NCBI GenBank assembly: GCA_027596035.1
Contig: JADGJA010000573.1
Location: 1-14,735, forward strand
Length of the DNA stretch: 14,735 bases
Direction of reading: 5' to 3'
Source: Thoreauomyces humboldtii
Taxonomy: Eukaryota; Chytridiomycota; Chytridiomycetes; Spizellomycetales; Powellomycetaceae
Positions 1-8,875 of this stretch are shown here, piece after piece. The notes below the pieces were generated by a model, which had not been told where the DNA came from, ran no database searches, and saw only the letters and a program-made list of their open reading frames with translations. Numbering within the stretch: position 1 is the first letter of the stretch; every line of letters begins with the position of its first letter. A program made the translations under genes and the position numbers.

Positions 1-45
1 CCCCTTTCCCCGTCTCTCCACATCCCCTCCCCCAACTACCTCATT

Positions 46-297
46 ACAAGACCACTGTTCTAAGCTCTTGCCCGGGCCTCCGTCCTTGGCGGGGTCACCC
101 TTGCGGCCCCTTAGAATGCGTGCTTTCAGGGTAGCTCTTCAAACCTCCCGTTTACAAGGCCATTGTCCTGAGCTCTTACCCTTGTGGTATTCTTGGGATG
201 CGTGCCTCAGGGACTTCTCTCCTCTCCCCCGCCCGTTCACAAGGCCATTGTCCTGAGCTCTTACCCTTGCGGTATTCTTGGGATGCGTGCCTCAGGG
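46..297. repeat. Three imperfect tandem copies of a roughly 59-86 base unit
   Basis: Copies lie at 46-131, 154-212 and 239-297. Copies 2 and 3 start 85 bases apart and agree over 59 bases with a single T/C difference, beginning ACAAGGCCATTGTCC and ending ATGCGTGCCTCAGGG. Copy 1 is more diverged and carries about 27 extra bases in the middle, but shares the same beginning and end. The spacers between copies are pyrimidine-rich. Short ORFs cross the array, but they only reflect the repeated frame and resemble no protein I know. The repeat may continue to the left of the window, which begins with similar C/T-rich sequence. No function can be assigned. Confidence 0.8.
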
Positions 298-365
298 CAT
301 GTCTCTGCAGCCCTCTTTGGGGGTGGTCCACAATCGCAGCTTCCTTTGGTCAAGGGGGTGGTCAG

Positions 366-433
366 TCTCCTGCCTTTAAAGAAACGGGGCCTGCCGACAG
401 GCACTGCCAGATGGTTCGAATCCATCCAGGAGA
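366..433 (+). pseudogene. tRNA-like element, probably a degenerate tRNA or tRNA-derived sequence
   Basis: An exact RNA polymerase III B-box, GGTTCGAATCC, lies at 413-423. It sits in a perfect T arm: stem 410-414 GATGG pairs with 422-426 CCATC around the seven-base loop TTCGAAT. The next seven bases, 427-433 CAGGAGA, are the exact complement of 366-372 TCTCCTG, at the right distance for an acceptor stem. The interior does not close as a cloverleaf. There is no D arm or A-box of normal form, and the only middle hairpin (389-402) has a five-base-pair stem and a tetraloop, so no anticodon can be read. Length to the acceptor end is 68 bases, shorter than a normal tRNA. A tRNA pseudogene or SINE head fits better than a working tRNA; coincidence cannot be excluded. 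Confidence 0.35.
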
Positions 434-434
434 T

Positions 435-1116
435 GTAAACATACAGTGCTCGTCCGGGAGTCAAAGATCTATATTGCTCAGAGTAGCCCGTTTGATGCTA
501 CATGGTGCCTCCGCGCGCATTTGAGAATCTGCTGCCTGTTTTGGAGACGTACCGATACTTTAAGTACTTTCATCGTCAAAAATACATCTTGCTCCACGAA
601 AAGGGGAACGAGACTTGGTTGATATAATGCAGAGGTACCTCGATATGAACTACACTGTAGATACACCACAGAGAGCAGAGGTGTTCGAGGCCAACACCTC
701 CCAGTGGGGAGATCTTCGACTGTCCGCTGGCAGGGCTGCACCCGTCGCCTCACCAGACTTGACTGCCAGCACGTCTCTTACGAGGGACGGAAGGAGCATG
801 CACAATACATACAGCACGGGAAGAGGGCTTTGAGAACGGCGGGCCTCTGGTTTTCGGCTGGCGACATTGGCGGTGCTCAACTCCACGGTGATGGGAAAGA
901 GGGGTCTGTCACGGGCACATTGCCCAGGTGCATTCCTGTTTGCAAATCCCAACAACAGGTGTCTTTCCCACGTCGATGACGTCTCCCGTCACGTTTGGTT
1001 CCACATCACCACGGCAGTAGCGGCACTGCACTATTACCCCACCAAAAGCATTTGATGGACTTTTCTCACCACTGTCCGGCTCGAATGCCCGGTCGCCTAC
1101 TACGATAACCGCTGCT
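435..1116. other. Gene-free stretch upstream of the M20 peptidase gene
   Basis: No ORF here has recognisable protein features on either strand, and the short ones lack plausible starts or splice partners. The last 100 or so bases should contain the promoter and 5' UTR of the peptidase gene starting at 1117. A TGACGTC core (977-983) resembles a CREB/ATF bZIP site but is too short to be persuasive alone. No clear TATA box lies close to the gene. Confidence 0.5.
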
Positions 1117-3058
1117 ATGATTCCCCCACGGGCGCTGAGGGTCGTTTCGTCCCTTCTTGTGCCCCTGCTCGCCATCTGGGGATTTACATGCCTTTCCGTC
1201 TCCAGTCCGAACTCTTTGCAAGTTGCAGGTACGGTCCCTTTGAAGTTTTTGTTCGGGGTCGACACTGACCTTGTTCTCCCTTTTCGCAGGTCTCCGCCCG
1301 ACCTCGCCGCTGAAGGAACTGCTGCACCACTTTGATGCACCATTGTCACGAAAGCGGCTTTCCCAAGCCATCAGGACCCGGACCGTGGCAAAGATCGGCA
1401 CGGAATGGAAGACCGCTGACGATGAGATCTTTTACGGATTCCAACGGCAGCTGGAAAGCAACTTCCCTCTTGTGCACCAGACCTTGAAGTGGGAGGTTCT
1501 GAACGAATTCGACATTTTTCTCACCTGGGAAGGATCGGAACCCGATGCCGCGGACCGACTGCCGATCCTTTTCTGTGCTCATCAAGATGTCGTCCCGGTG
1601 AACCCTGAACTCTGGGACTTCTCGCCGTTTTCCGGTGCGATGGAAAACGGATTCATTTATGGTCGAGGGACGTTGGACATGAAAGGAATGTTGATTGCGG
1701 AACTTTCTGCCATCGAAACGCTCATCAAGGCCGGCTGGCAGCCAAAGAGGACGCTGCACTTTGCTTTCGGTCACGACGAGTGAGTGCTCGGCCGGCACTC
1801 CTGGCGCAACCCCGAGTATTGCCCTTGACAAACATTTTAACATCCAGGGAGATCTCGCATGGCGTCTTCACTGGCAATCAGACGGTGCGAAAGTCTGGCG
1901 CCGAGACTTTCCAAGATCTCTTTCGTGAGCGGGGTTTACGCTTCGAGTTTGTCTTGGATGAAGGGTTACCGATAGCTACCGGCATGTTCCCTGGCATGAA
2001 AGGCCCCATCGGTACTGTCCATGGACGAGCATGACATCTGATGACAATTTTCCGTGCTGACGCTCCTCTCATTTGCAGCATTCATTGGCATGGCAGAAAA
2101 GACACCTTTGGACATCACAATTCGTTCCAAGTCCCTTGGAGGTCACGGGTCGATGCCTTTCAGCGAGAACGCCATCCACATCCTCGCCGAAGCCGTCGCC
2201 AAGGTGGCAGCGTTCCACCCCACCGTCACCGTCGAGAAGGGACCCGTGGGCGACCTCCTCCGCACGATGGCGCCGGAACACCCATGGTACATCGCTCGCA
2301 TCATCCTCTCCATGCCCTGGCTGGTCCAGCGGATCATACCGTGGGTGCCCGCCAGACTGTTCCCGGGGTTCGCAGCCATGACGAGGACCACCTTGGCCTC
2401 CACCATCATCCACGGCGGCGTCGGACAGAACGTGCTACCCACCGACGCCTACGCCATCGTCAACTGTCGGATCCGACCCGGCGAGAGCGGAGAGGACGTG
2501 ATTCGCTACGTGGCGAAGGCCATCGGAGCTCGAGTCATCGACCACGGCGACGAGGTGGTCCAGGTCGAGGGGAAGGATGCGGACTCTCACTCGTTGACCG
2601 TCAGCGCCGTGACGGTCGGCACGGAACGATGGGCCGTCTCCTCGCCCGACACGCGCGCCTACAGGGTCCTGGCAGGCACGATCCGACACGTCTACAGCTC
2701 CGACGCCGGCATCCGGGAGCCGACGGAAGTCACCACCACCACCACCCCCATCGTCGTCCCGTCCCTTCTGATGGGCGCCACGGACGGTGGTTCCTACGTC
2801 GACTTCACCGACAGCGTCTTCAGGTTCCAACCCATCCGCATGCAACCCGAGGACCTGACGAGGATACATGGGATCAATGAACGGATCTCTGTCAAGGATT
2901 TCGGTGAGTTTTTCTTTGGAAAGTGGAAGTGGACGCGGCGTAGACGAGCGTTCTTCTTTAGCATTGGCGCATGTTCTCATGTTGTCATGCTTTTCCCTGT
3001 TCCAGATGATATGTGCATGTTCTTTGCGTGCCTCATGATGAACGCGGACGATATGTAG
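1117..3058 (+). CDS. M20-family metallopeptidase, CPS1/PM20D1-like Gly-Xaa carboxypeptidase
   Basis: Five exons: 1117-1228, 1290-1779, 1848-2011, 2079-2903 and 3006-3058, encoding 547 residues. Every intron has GT-AG ends and the phases join. Residues about 9-29 form a hydrophobic segment that looks like a signal anchor or signal peptide, as in yeast Cps1, which matures in the vacuole. Catalytic-domain motifs are present: HQD at H135/D137, GRGTLDMKG with bridging D167, GHDEE with E201/E202 (general base and metal ligand), LDEG with D238, the dimerisation-domain GGHGSMP with H278, and RIHGINERIS with H519 as the last metal ligand. Family members are co-catalytic zinc enzymes that remove C-terminal residues from peptides, or make or hydrolyse N-acyl amino acids. 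Oddity: the usual TD-S/T-R loop reads TDGGSY at 490-495, so the Arg is missing. The last 102-base intron has no stop and is a multiple of three, so a retained-intron form would stay in frame. The spliced end (ISVKDFDDMCMFFACL) fits the family better. Confidence 0.9.
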
Positions 3059-3476
3059 ATAGGGTTGTGAGATCACACACATACCACAGTCACGCTTCTC
3101 TTATGCAAGATCATTTGTTCAAGAATTCCAACCTTCCTTTCTAGCTCTGCAGTTAGTTAATGCTCGAAATTATTTCTTTAACAGAATGTGAAGAACAAAA
3201 GCATAGCTCAAGATACCGTTGCAGGATCTAGATGGAGAAAGCGGAAGCAGGAAGAGCGTAATGGCTAATGACCGGATACATGTTCGGAGAAGACAAAAGT
3301 AGATGCGGAAAGTGGGTGGGGTGAAAGGAAGAAAGTGCGTATGTGAGAGGAAAAGAATGTACAAGAGTGTGAAAGGGTGAATATGTGGGAATAGGAAAAA
3401 GTGTGCTGGAATGAGGCGAAAAAAGTGTATGATGAGGGAGCGACAGCGAAAAGAGGGAAGGCAGAAGACAAGATTA
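3059..3476. other. Convergent 3' intergenic region
   Basis: This lies between the stop codons of the M20 peptidase (+) and the zinc-finger gene (-) and should hold both 3' UTRs and poly(A) sites. The stretch 3230-3480 is strikingly purine-rich on the + strand, so pyrimidine-rich in the zinc-finger transcript. The long minus-strand ORFs across it are low-complexity by-products of that bias. No RNA gene or strong hairpin terminator was seen. Confidence 0.5.
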
Positions 3477-5947
3477 TTATCCAAGGTAAGTGGGTGGTCC
3501 GACCACTTGTCCGAAAGACTGCTGCTGCTGCCATCCAGACATCCCATCGGGAGCGTAGCCTCCGGTCGCGACCGGACCTGCCGACAATGGGTGGTACATG
3601 CCACCGGAATCCATGAACTGCTGCGGGTTGTGGTTCAACTGCTGATGTTGTCGAAGCTGCTGCATCTTCTGCATGGTCTGCATCTGCTCCATCAAGGCGA
3701 CGTCGGGCGTTTGCTGATGTTGCATGCCGTATGGCGACGGGCCAGAGTAGAGGCCGGCTTGCTGGAGGAAGTTCATGTTCATCATGGCGGGTACGAAATG
3801 CGTCTTCTCGTGTTTGCGGAGCGACCGAGAGTGGTAGTAGGCTTTCCCGCAGTTGTAAAACGAGCAAACGTAAGGCTTGACGTTCGAGTGTGTCTAAGGA
3901 AATAAGAAAGCGTTAGTTATCCCGCACGGATCAAAAAACCCAAAAAACAGGACGTACCTTTATGTGAGTGTTGAGGCCGTCCTGCCGAGAGAACTTTTTG
4001 CCGCAATCGGCGACGGGACATTCGAAAGGTCGTTCCCCGGTGTGAATCCGAAGATGGTTGTGAATCTTGTGACGTTTGGTGAAAGCGCGCTGCTCTCTCG
4101 TGCAGCCCTTCCAGAGACAGGTGTACGATGCTTTACCAGACTAAAATGGGACGGCGAAGAGTGAGTGGAAGGAACCAGGTATCAAAAAAGCATCAAGAGC
4201 TATGTTGACTCACCCCGATGTGAAGCTCCGAGACGTGAGTGACGAGATCGTCGACGGACCCGAACAGCAGGTCACAGTCAGTCCACTGACACCGATGCTC
4301 GACCGCCTCCGAACCGCTATCATCGTCATCGCCTTCGGAGCCGTCCTCGTCCTCATCCTCCTCGTCGTCCTTCAATCCACATCCCATTGGGAGCTCGGCG
4401 GCTAGGGCCGCGCCAAGCGATTGCGTAGGAGGTCCCGAAAAGGACTTCATCTGCTGCATCTGGTGTTGTTGTTGCTGCTGCTGCTGCTGCATGAGAGCGA
4501 TTTCCTGCGGGTCGTTCTTTCGTCCGTCGAACGGCTGCCTTTCGGGGGACATGTCGTCCAGCTTGAAATCAAAGACCTCTCCGTTCAGCTCGTTGAGCAT
4601 GCTGAGCTCCTGCGCTTCGATCTGCTGAGCGTTGACGCCTCCATTCAAGAGATTCTGAAAGTGATCCGATGCTTCGTTCTGCAGATGCAAGTTGGTGAAG
4701 TTGTCGAGGACGGCTGGGTCAACGTCCGATTGCGCCGAGTTGATGGGTGAGTCAATGAACGAGATGTTGGATGAGAGGGACTGGGATCGCACGTGGGAAT
4801 GACGGGGAGATGGTATGGCGCCGCGGTACTGAGAGAGGTGGTGGGTAGTGATGCTATACGGCATTGGCTTCTGCTGCTGTTGAAAGGTCTGATGCCTCGC
4901 GGAACTGCTGAAGGGCAGCTGATCCTGGTTGAAGCTCAACTGCTGCGACGGACTAGCTGGGTTCATGAAAGCTGCATGACCGAGGGAGGCACCTCTTCGA
5001 TGGCCGAGAGAAAGCTGCCTCACTGCGGACCTGGAGGCAAACGAAGGATTGGTAGGATCCATGCTGCAAGCGCCAGCATCCCCATGTGTGGGAGCCTGAG
5101 TCATGCCGCCCTGCGGTTGCGATGGAATCGTCCCAATGGAGTATCCACGGCGATGTCCAGCGTGGGCTGCGCGCGGCCTCGGTGGTGGACCGTTGGAAGG
5201 CACCGATATGTCGGGAAGAGATGCACGTGGCGGGATGCGCATGCTCGCAGCAGCAGAGTCAGGGGCCAGCCACGATGCACTGGTTTGATCGTGAGGTGAG
5301 GCAACGACCGCCGATGGGAAAGTGCTCTGACGGGGTATTGGGGGCGGGGGGTGCATGAGGAAGGGTGCGGCTGCGGCGTTTCCATTGCCGAGGGCATGAC
5401 CGAGGGACTGTCCTCTACGGTGTGATGGCCGGAAAGTGCTCCGCGGGGCTTCCGCCGAGGTTGCCGATGTGGGTGACGAAACGCTCGCAGAGACATGGAA
5501 AGATGCTGACCGACGGTGATTTTGATCTTCCGCGCCGCCTATTGGGCCGATGGAAGCCACCCTCCGATGCCGCGACGTTCGCATGACATTCGGTTCCGAA
5601 GGCAGGCTTCCCCAGGGGGACACCAGCGCATCGCTCGGTGAAGCACTGGCGGCGGCGATGTGGAACGACTCAGGAATCTCTGGTGAGATCATGGCGGAGT
5701 CGGATGCGGGTGGGGATGGCATCGTGTGGTGGCCGGCGCCGGGCACGGCATCCATCGGCGAGAACGGGGTTGTTTCCATCATTCTCAGGAATTCAGCATC
5801 GTTGGGAGCCGCCTCGGGGCTTATGCCATCGAACATGGACATGTCAAAGTCGAGGAACTCGGGCGGGATCTGTGCGGAGCGGGTAGCCAGCGGGACCGTT
5901 GACGCGGGAGCATCAAATTGCTCGAATAGGTAACTCTGATGGTCCAT
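3477..5947 (-). CDS. Four-finger C2H2 transcription factor with NDR-kinase-type HxRxxS motifs
   Basis: Three exons on the minus strand: 5947-4214, 4140-3958 and 3893-3477, encoding 777 residues. The open frame extends further upstream only through a TTG; the ATG at 5947 has a good context (GAC ATG G). Residues 1-500 are Ser/Pro/Gln-rich and probably disordered. They carry six HxRxxS motifs with Ser at 132, 149, 181, 270, 321 and 390. A poly-Gln stretch (about 487-499) and an acidic run (about 526-545) follow, both typical of activation regions. Four C2H2 fingers use 553/558/571/576, 586/591/607/611, 619/624/637/641 and 649/654/667/671. The first two are spaced and worded like the GLI/ZIC or Zap1 finger pair (CxWxxC), and fingers 2-3 have a TGERPF linker. 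The tail is Gln/Met-rich. It is likely a nuclear DNA-binding regulator. Its targets are unknown, and I do not recognise a specific ortholog. Introns fall after finger 1 and between the two His of finger 3. Confidence 0.88.
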
Positions 5948-5960
5948 GTCGGATGGTAAA

Positions 5961-6158
5961 CTATCGAGACGGGGGGATGCAATGAGGATCGAGTGCCGGC
6001 GCGGTACGCTCAAGTCGGAGGAAGAAGCGCGGGTGGGCAGGCGTCGAGAAAGAGAGGGCTGGGATGAGGCGAGAGAAGGCTCCAGGCTGGATGTTGGGGA
6101 GAAGCGGGCGGTGAAGGGGGTGCCTGGGCAGAGGGGACCGAGCTGGGGACAAGAGCAT
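5961..6158 (-). promoter_or_regulatory. Possible upstream ORF in the leader of the zinc-finger gene
   Basis: An ATG at 6158 on the minus strand opens 65 codons. The frame closes with TAG at 5961, 13 bases before the chosen start ATG of the zinc-finger gene and in another frame. If the transcript begins upstream of 6158, ribosomes would meet this ATG first, which could lower translation of the main ORF. The peptide is Pro/Leu/Arg-rich with no recognised domain. The transcript start is unknown, and a 5' UTR intron could remove this stretch. Confidence 0.3.
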
Positions 6159-6633
6159 TAGAATGAACTTGATTAAAGCCGGGAGGAGGAGCGTATTCCC
6201 AAGAAAGAACCGAGACCGGTCACGAAGGGCAGGGGAACACTCCCGTCATCGAAACAGGGCCAGAGACCCGAGCTTCTGGGTAGCGAACCAAAGGAGACAA
6301 GGGCAGGGCCCGCGCATCGGCAGCCAGCCCCTTCCGAGGACGTCCAAAGCACGTTTCCGCTTACCCTTTGACAAAGGTACCGGTTCGAGCTAGGATATGG
6401 TGCCTAAGGACCAACCCCGCTGCTTGGGTGAGTGAGACCGGTTGTGGGTGAGGTTAGGGGCTGGAGGGCCTGCTGTCACTGTGTTTTGCGATTGGGGGCT
6501 GCTTCAGGGAGGGAGGGAGCTAGGGTATAGCGTGTCGTGTCGTGTGTTTCCGTTCTCTCTGTGGGGAGTGTGCAAGGAACGAGTGAGACAAAACCTTGTT
6601 GGAGGAGGGGGGGTGCAGCGAAGTGTAGCGATT

Positions 6634-6648
6634 TGTGTGTGTGTGTGG
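6634..6648. repeat. GT dinucleotide microsatellite
   Basis: A run of about seven TG units lies within the long divergent intergenic region. It is a simple sequence repeat, likely variable in length between strains, with no other feature attached. Confidence 0.85.
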
Positions 6649-7440
6649 AGGCGGAGAACGAAAGAAAGACCCGTGCCGTGGTTTGTCGCCGTCCTTGTGC
6701 GACGCTACGCTTTTTTAGCACCGTTACCGTGGTATGAGACCTCCCCGTCACACCGATTTTTAATTTTAGGCGCTCGCCTTGTGCATGCGGTTTTTTCATC
6801 ACTGGTCCATGTGCATTGTGCTGATGTTTTGGTTTCGAGAAGCCAGGATAAGAGGAGATCATGGAGAGTCATGGCTATGCTCAAAATCGGAAAGCTTCTT
6901 TCCTATGGTGGGCCCATCGATGACATGTGGCATTCGCCGATCGGCAGGACTGGTGCGACCTAGTCGCGACGAGCTATCTACTGTGCACGCTCGACATCCG
7001 CTCAAGCGGGTCCATTCCGAGATCAGACGCTTCCTCTGCTGAATCGTGTCTCCGCGACCATCGCCTCCGACCGGACCGCCTTCCAGTCCCTTGCACCGTG
7101 CCGCGAGCAAGTCGTGGCACTTCCGTGTGGCCAGATCCGCGCAACGGACTTTCCCAAGTTTGTACCGGCCCTGCTGCACCGGTCGTCGCAGCCATGTGCC
7201 AGCGAACGAAGCGGCTTCGAACCGTTCGATTCGCAGTGCTCGCAACGTGACAAGGTAAGCAAGACCGAGACCAGGTCGGGGTGGTGCTCCTCACGTTTGT
7301 CGATACCGGGTGGGTCTACGGAGGCGGGGTATCAGGGTTCGTCCGTGACGGCTGCCAGGACAGAGGTAGATCACCGCGCTGGGATTTTCCTGCGGATCCC
7401 AAGTCGGCGGCACGTGCGGATGCGCGATCGGGACCGCCCG

Positions 7441-7458
7441 AGAGAGAGAGAGAGAGAG
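7441..7458. repeat. AG dinucleotide microsatellite, nine units
   Basis: Nine uninterrupted AG units lie in the region between the zinc-finger and SNU13 genes. Such runs can act as GAGA-like promoter elements in fungi, but the distance to SNU13 (about 950 bases) makes this speculative. Confidence 0.9.
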
Positions 7459-8276
7459 GGGCCATCATTCGAATGAATGGCAAGGAGTCGAGAAACGCGG
7501 GTCTCTCGAAGTCTTGGCAAGGGTTCACCATGCACATGTCATCCTCCCTGATAATCTTCTCCGCTAGCCATCCCTCGCCCAAGGAGGAACATCCGAGGAT
7601 CTACGTTCACCCAGCATCGCATGTTCTCTTCCCCCATCCTCGGCGTGTAGTAGTTGCATGAGGATGCCAACAAGGCTATGATGACGACCGAGCTGGAACA
7701 AGAGTGCATTTGAGTGCTTTGGGCCAAGTTTCGACGACGGACAAGGCCGGACTCACCAGTAGAGACAAGGTTTGTGAGTCAGGAAAAGACAGAGCAGGAA
7801 CGAGAGTAGGTAGAAGTTGGATGCACGTGAGAATGGTATCAAGAAGATGAAGCTGAAGGAACGCGAGCGATGAGAAACGCACGCAACAAACACCGCAAGA
7901 GCATGAAGGCCCTACAAGAAGTGGCTCAAACAGAACATTGCTGAAGCAGTGGACCGTTCCCAGCCCCAAGAAGAGAGCCGTGTCACCGATCTTTCGATTG
8001 AGCAGTGCGAGGTTTCCCAGAGGCAGGTTGAGTCGGTTTCTCAAGTGACGTCGTGTTCGAAACGGGCAGTTGACGTGAGTGAGTGAGTGTACTGATACGA
8101 TCGCTGCGTGATCCTAAAAGCAGGATGGGAGCCAGGCGGTGGCTACTGATACTGATAGGCGGGATCGGGGCCGCACGGTGTATGTTCGAGGTTGACGGGA
8201 TTGCCTCTTAGGTCTGGAGATTCGAAGGGATGGCGAGGCCAAGGGCTGGTAATGAGGATCGACAGCTGGTTGTTCC

Positions 8277-8332
8277 TCTGTCGTCTCCACTCCTGCATCC
8301 TTCCTCCTCCCCTTTCTTTTTTCTTTTTATTT
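8277..8332 (+). promoter_or_regulatory. Pyrimidine-rich tract ahead of SNU13
   Basis: The + strand is almost wholly C/T from about 8277 to 8332, ending in a T-rich run (CTTTCTTTTTTCTTTTTA), some 75-130 bases before the SNU13 ATG. CT-rich blocks just upstream of, or at, the transcription start are common in strongly expressed filamentous-fungal and basidiomycete genes. The exact start site is not visible, and a 5' UTR intron is also possible. Confidence 0.4.
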
Positions 8333-8405
8333 GTGTGAGCAGAAGAGGGTCTTTCGGTTCTGCCATTGTCCGTACATCCCAACAACAGCAAGCACTCACC
8401 TAGCC

Positions 8406-8875
8406 ATGTCCGCCACCGTCGTCAACCCAAAGGCATTCCCTCTCGCCGATGCAGCCATGACAAACAAGATCCTGGACCTCGTCCAGCAGGCTTCCCACTA
8501 CAAGCAGCTCAAGAAGGGTGCCAACGAGGGTAAGTCAACCCCACAGGGACACCCACCCATCCTTCTCTTCCCCGAAAGCTAGCTCATTCCTCCTTTCACT
8601 TTTCCCTTCCAGCCACCAAGACTCTCAACCGTGGTATCTCCGAGTTCATCGTCATGACCGCCGACACGGAACCCATCGAGGTCCTCCTCCACCTCCCTCT
8701 CCTCTGCGAGGACAAGAACGTCCCATACGTCTTCGTGCCCTCAAAGACGGCCCTGGGCCGTGCATGCGGAGTCTCCCGCGCGGTGATCGCCTGCTCCGTC
8801 ACCACCAACGAGGGCTCCGAGCTCAAGGCTCAGATCCTCGCCATCAAGAACGAGATCGAGAGGCTCCTCATCTAG
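8406..8875 (+). CDS. SNU13: SNU13 / NHP2L1 (15.5K), L7Ae-family snRNP and snoRNP protein
   Basis: Two exons, 8406-8529 and 8613-8875, joined across an 83-base GTAAGT...CAG intron, encode 128 residues, the normal family length. The protein is almost collinear with yeast Snu13 and human 15.5K. It has [10 protein letters not shown] near the N terminus, the RNA-binding [15 protein letters not shown] segment, [20 protein letters not shown], and [16 protein letters not shown] leading to the C-terminal helix. The family binds kink-turns in U4 snRNA, nucleating the U4/U6.U5 tri-snRNP, and in box C/D snoRNAs, which guide rRNA 2'-O-methylation; it acts in nucleus and nucleolus. The start ATG has a purine at -3 and gives the expected N terminus. 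Codons are strongly biased to C/G endings, fitting high expression. Confidence 0.98.

Larger units (their letters stand above)
6159..8405. other. Long divergent intergenic region without a recognisable gene
   Basis: This is over 2.2 kb between the minus-strand zinc-finger gene and the plus-strand SNU13 gene. Open frames here are short, overlap on both strands, often begin at TTG, and match no family I know. One stretch, 7046-7254 (+), ends exactly at a good splice donor (AAG|GTAAGC), but I could find no matching next exon with protein character. A GT run (6634-6648) and an AG run (7441-7458) are microsatellites. The region must hold two promoters and could hide a non-coding RNA or a small multi-exon gene; neither can be shown from sequence alone. 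Confidence 0.5.

Noticed and set aside
366..433. A functional tRNA gene
   Set aside because: No D arm, no A-box of proper form and no seven-base anticodon loop can be drawn, so it is listed only as tRNA-like.
977..983. TGACGTC cores at 977-983 and 8046-8052 as bZIP/CRE sites
   Set aside because: Seven-base matches are expected by chance in 15 kb, and they sit 130-360 bases from the starts with no supporting context.
2789..2803. Loss of a metal-binding His in the M20 peptidase at DGGSY
   Set aside because: PM20D1 also lacks His at this loop. The last metal ligand is the His of RIHGINERIS (H519), which is present, so the site appears complete.
2041..3082. Long alternative frames within the M20 peptidase exon 4
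   Set aside because: These are shadows of the GC-rich coding exon. Their products are Arg/His/Gly-rich with no domain, while the chosen frame carries the M20 motifs.
3170..3604. Minus-strand frames running past the zinc-finger stop codon
   Set aside because: They are in other frames, low in complexity (Phe/Leu/Ser/His-rich) and reflect the purine bias of the 3' region.
5948..6013. Longer N terminus of the zinc-finger protein from 6013
   Set aside because: That frame opens with TTG, not ATG, and no in-frame ATG was found upstream, whereas the ATG at 5947 has a good context.
6859..7294. Overlapping open frames on both strands
   Set aside because: All six frames give similar Arg/Ser/Pro-rich products with no domain, which is what GC-rich non-coding DNA gives. 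No family was recognised.
7676..8044. Minus-strand 122-codon frame upstream of SNU13
   Set aside because: It starts at TTG, is Leu/Ser-rich because the + strand is purine-rich, and has no recognisable features.
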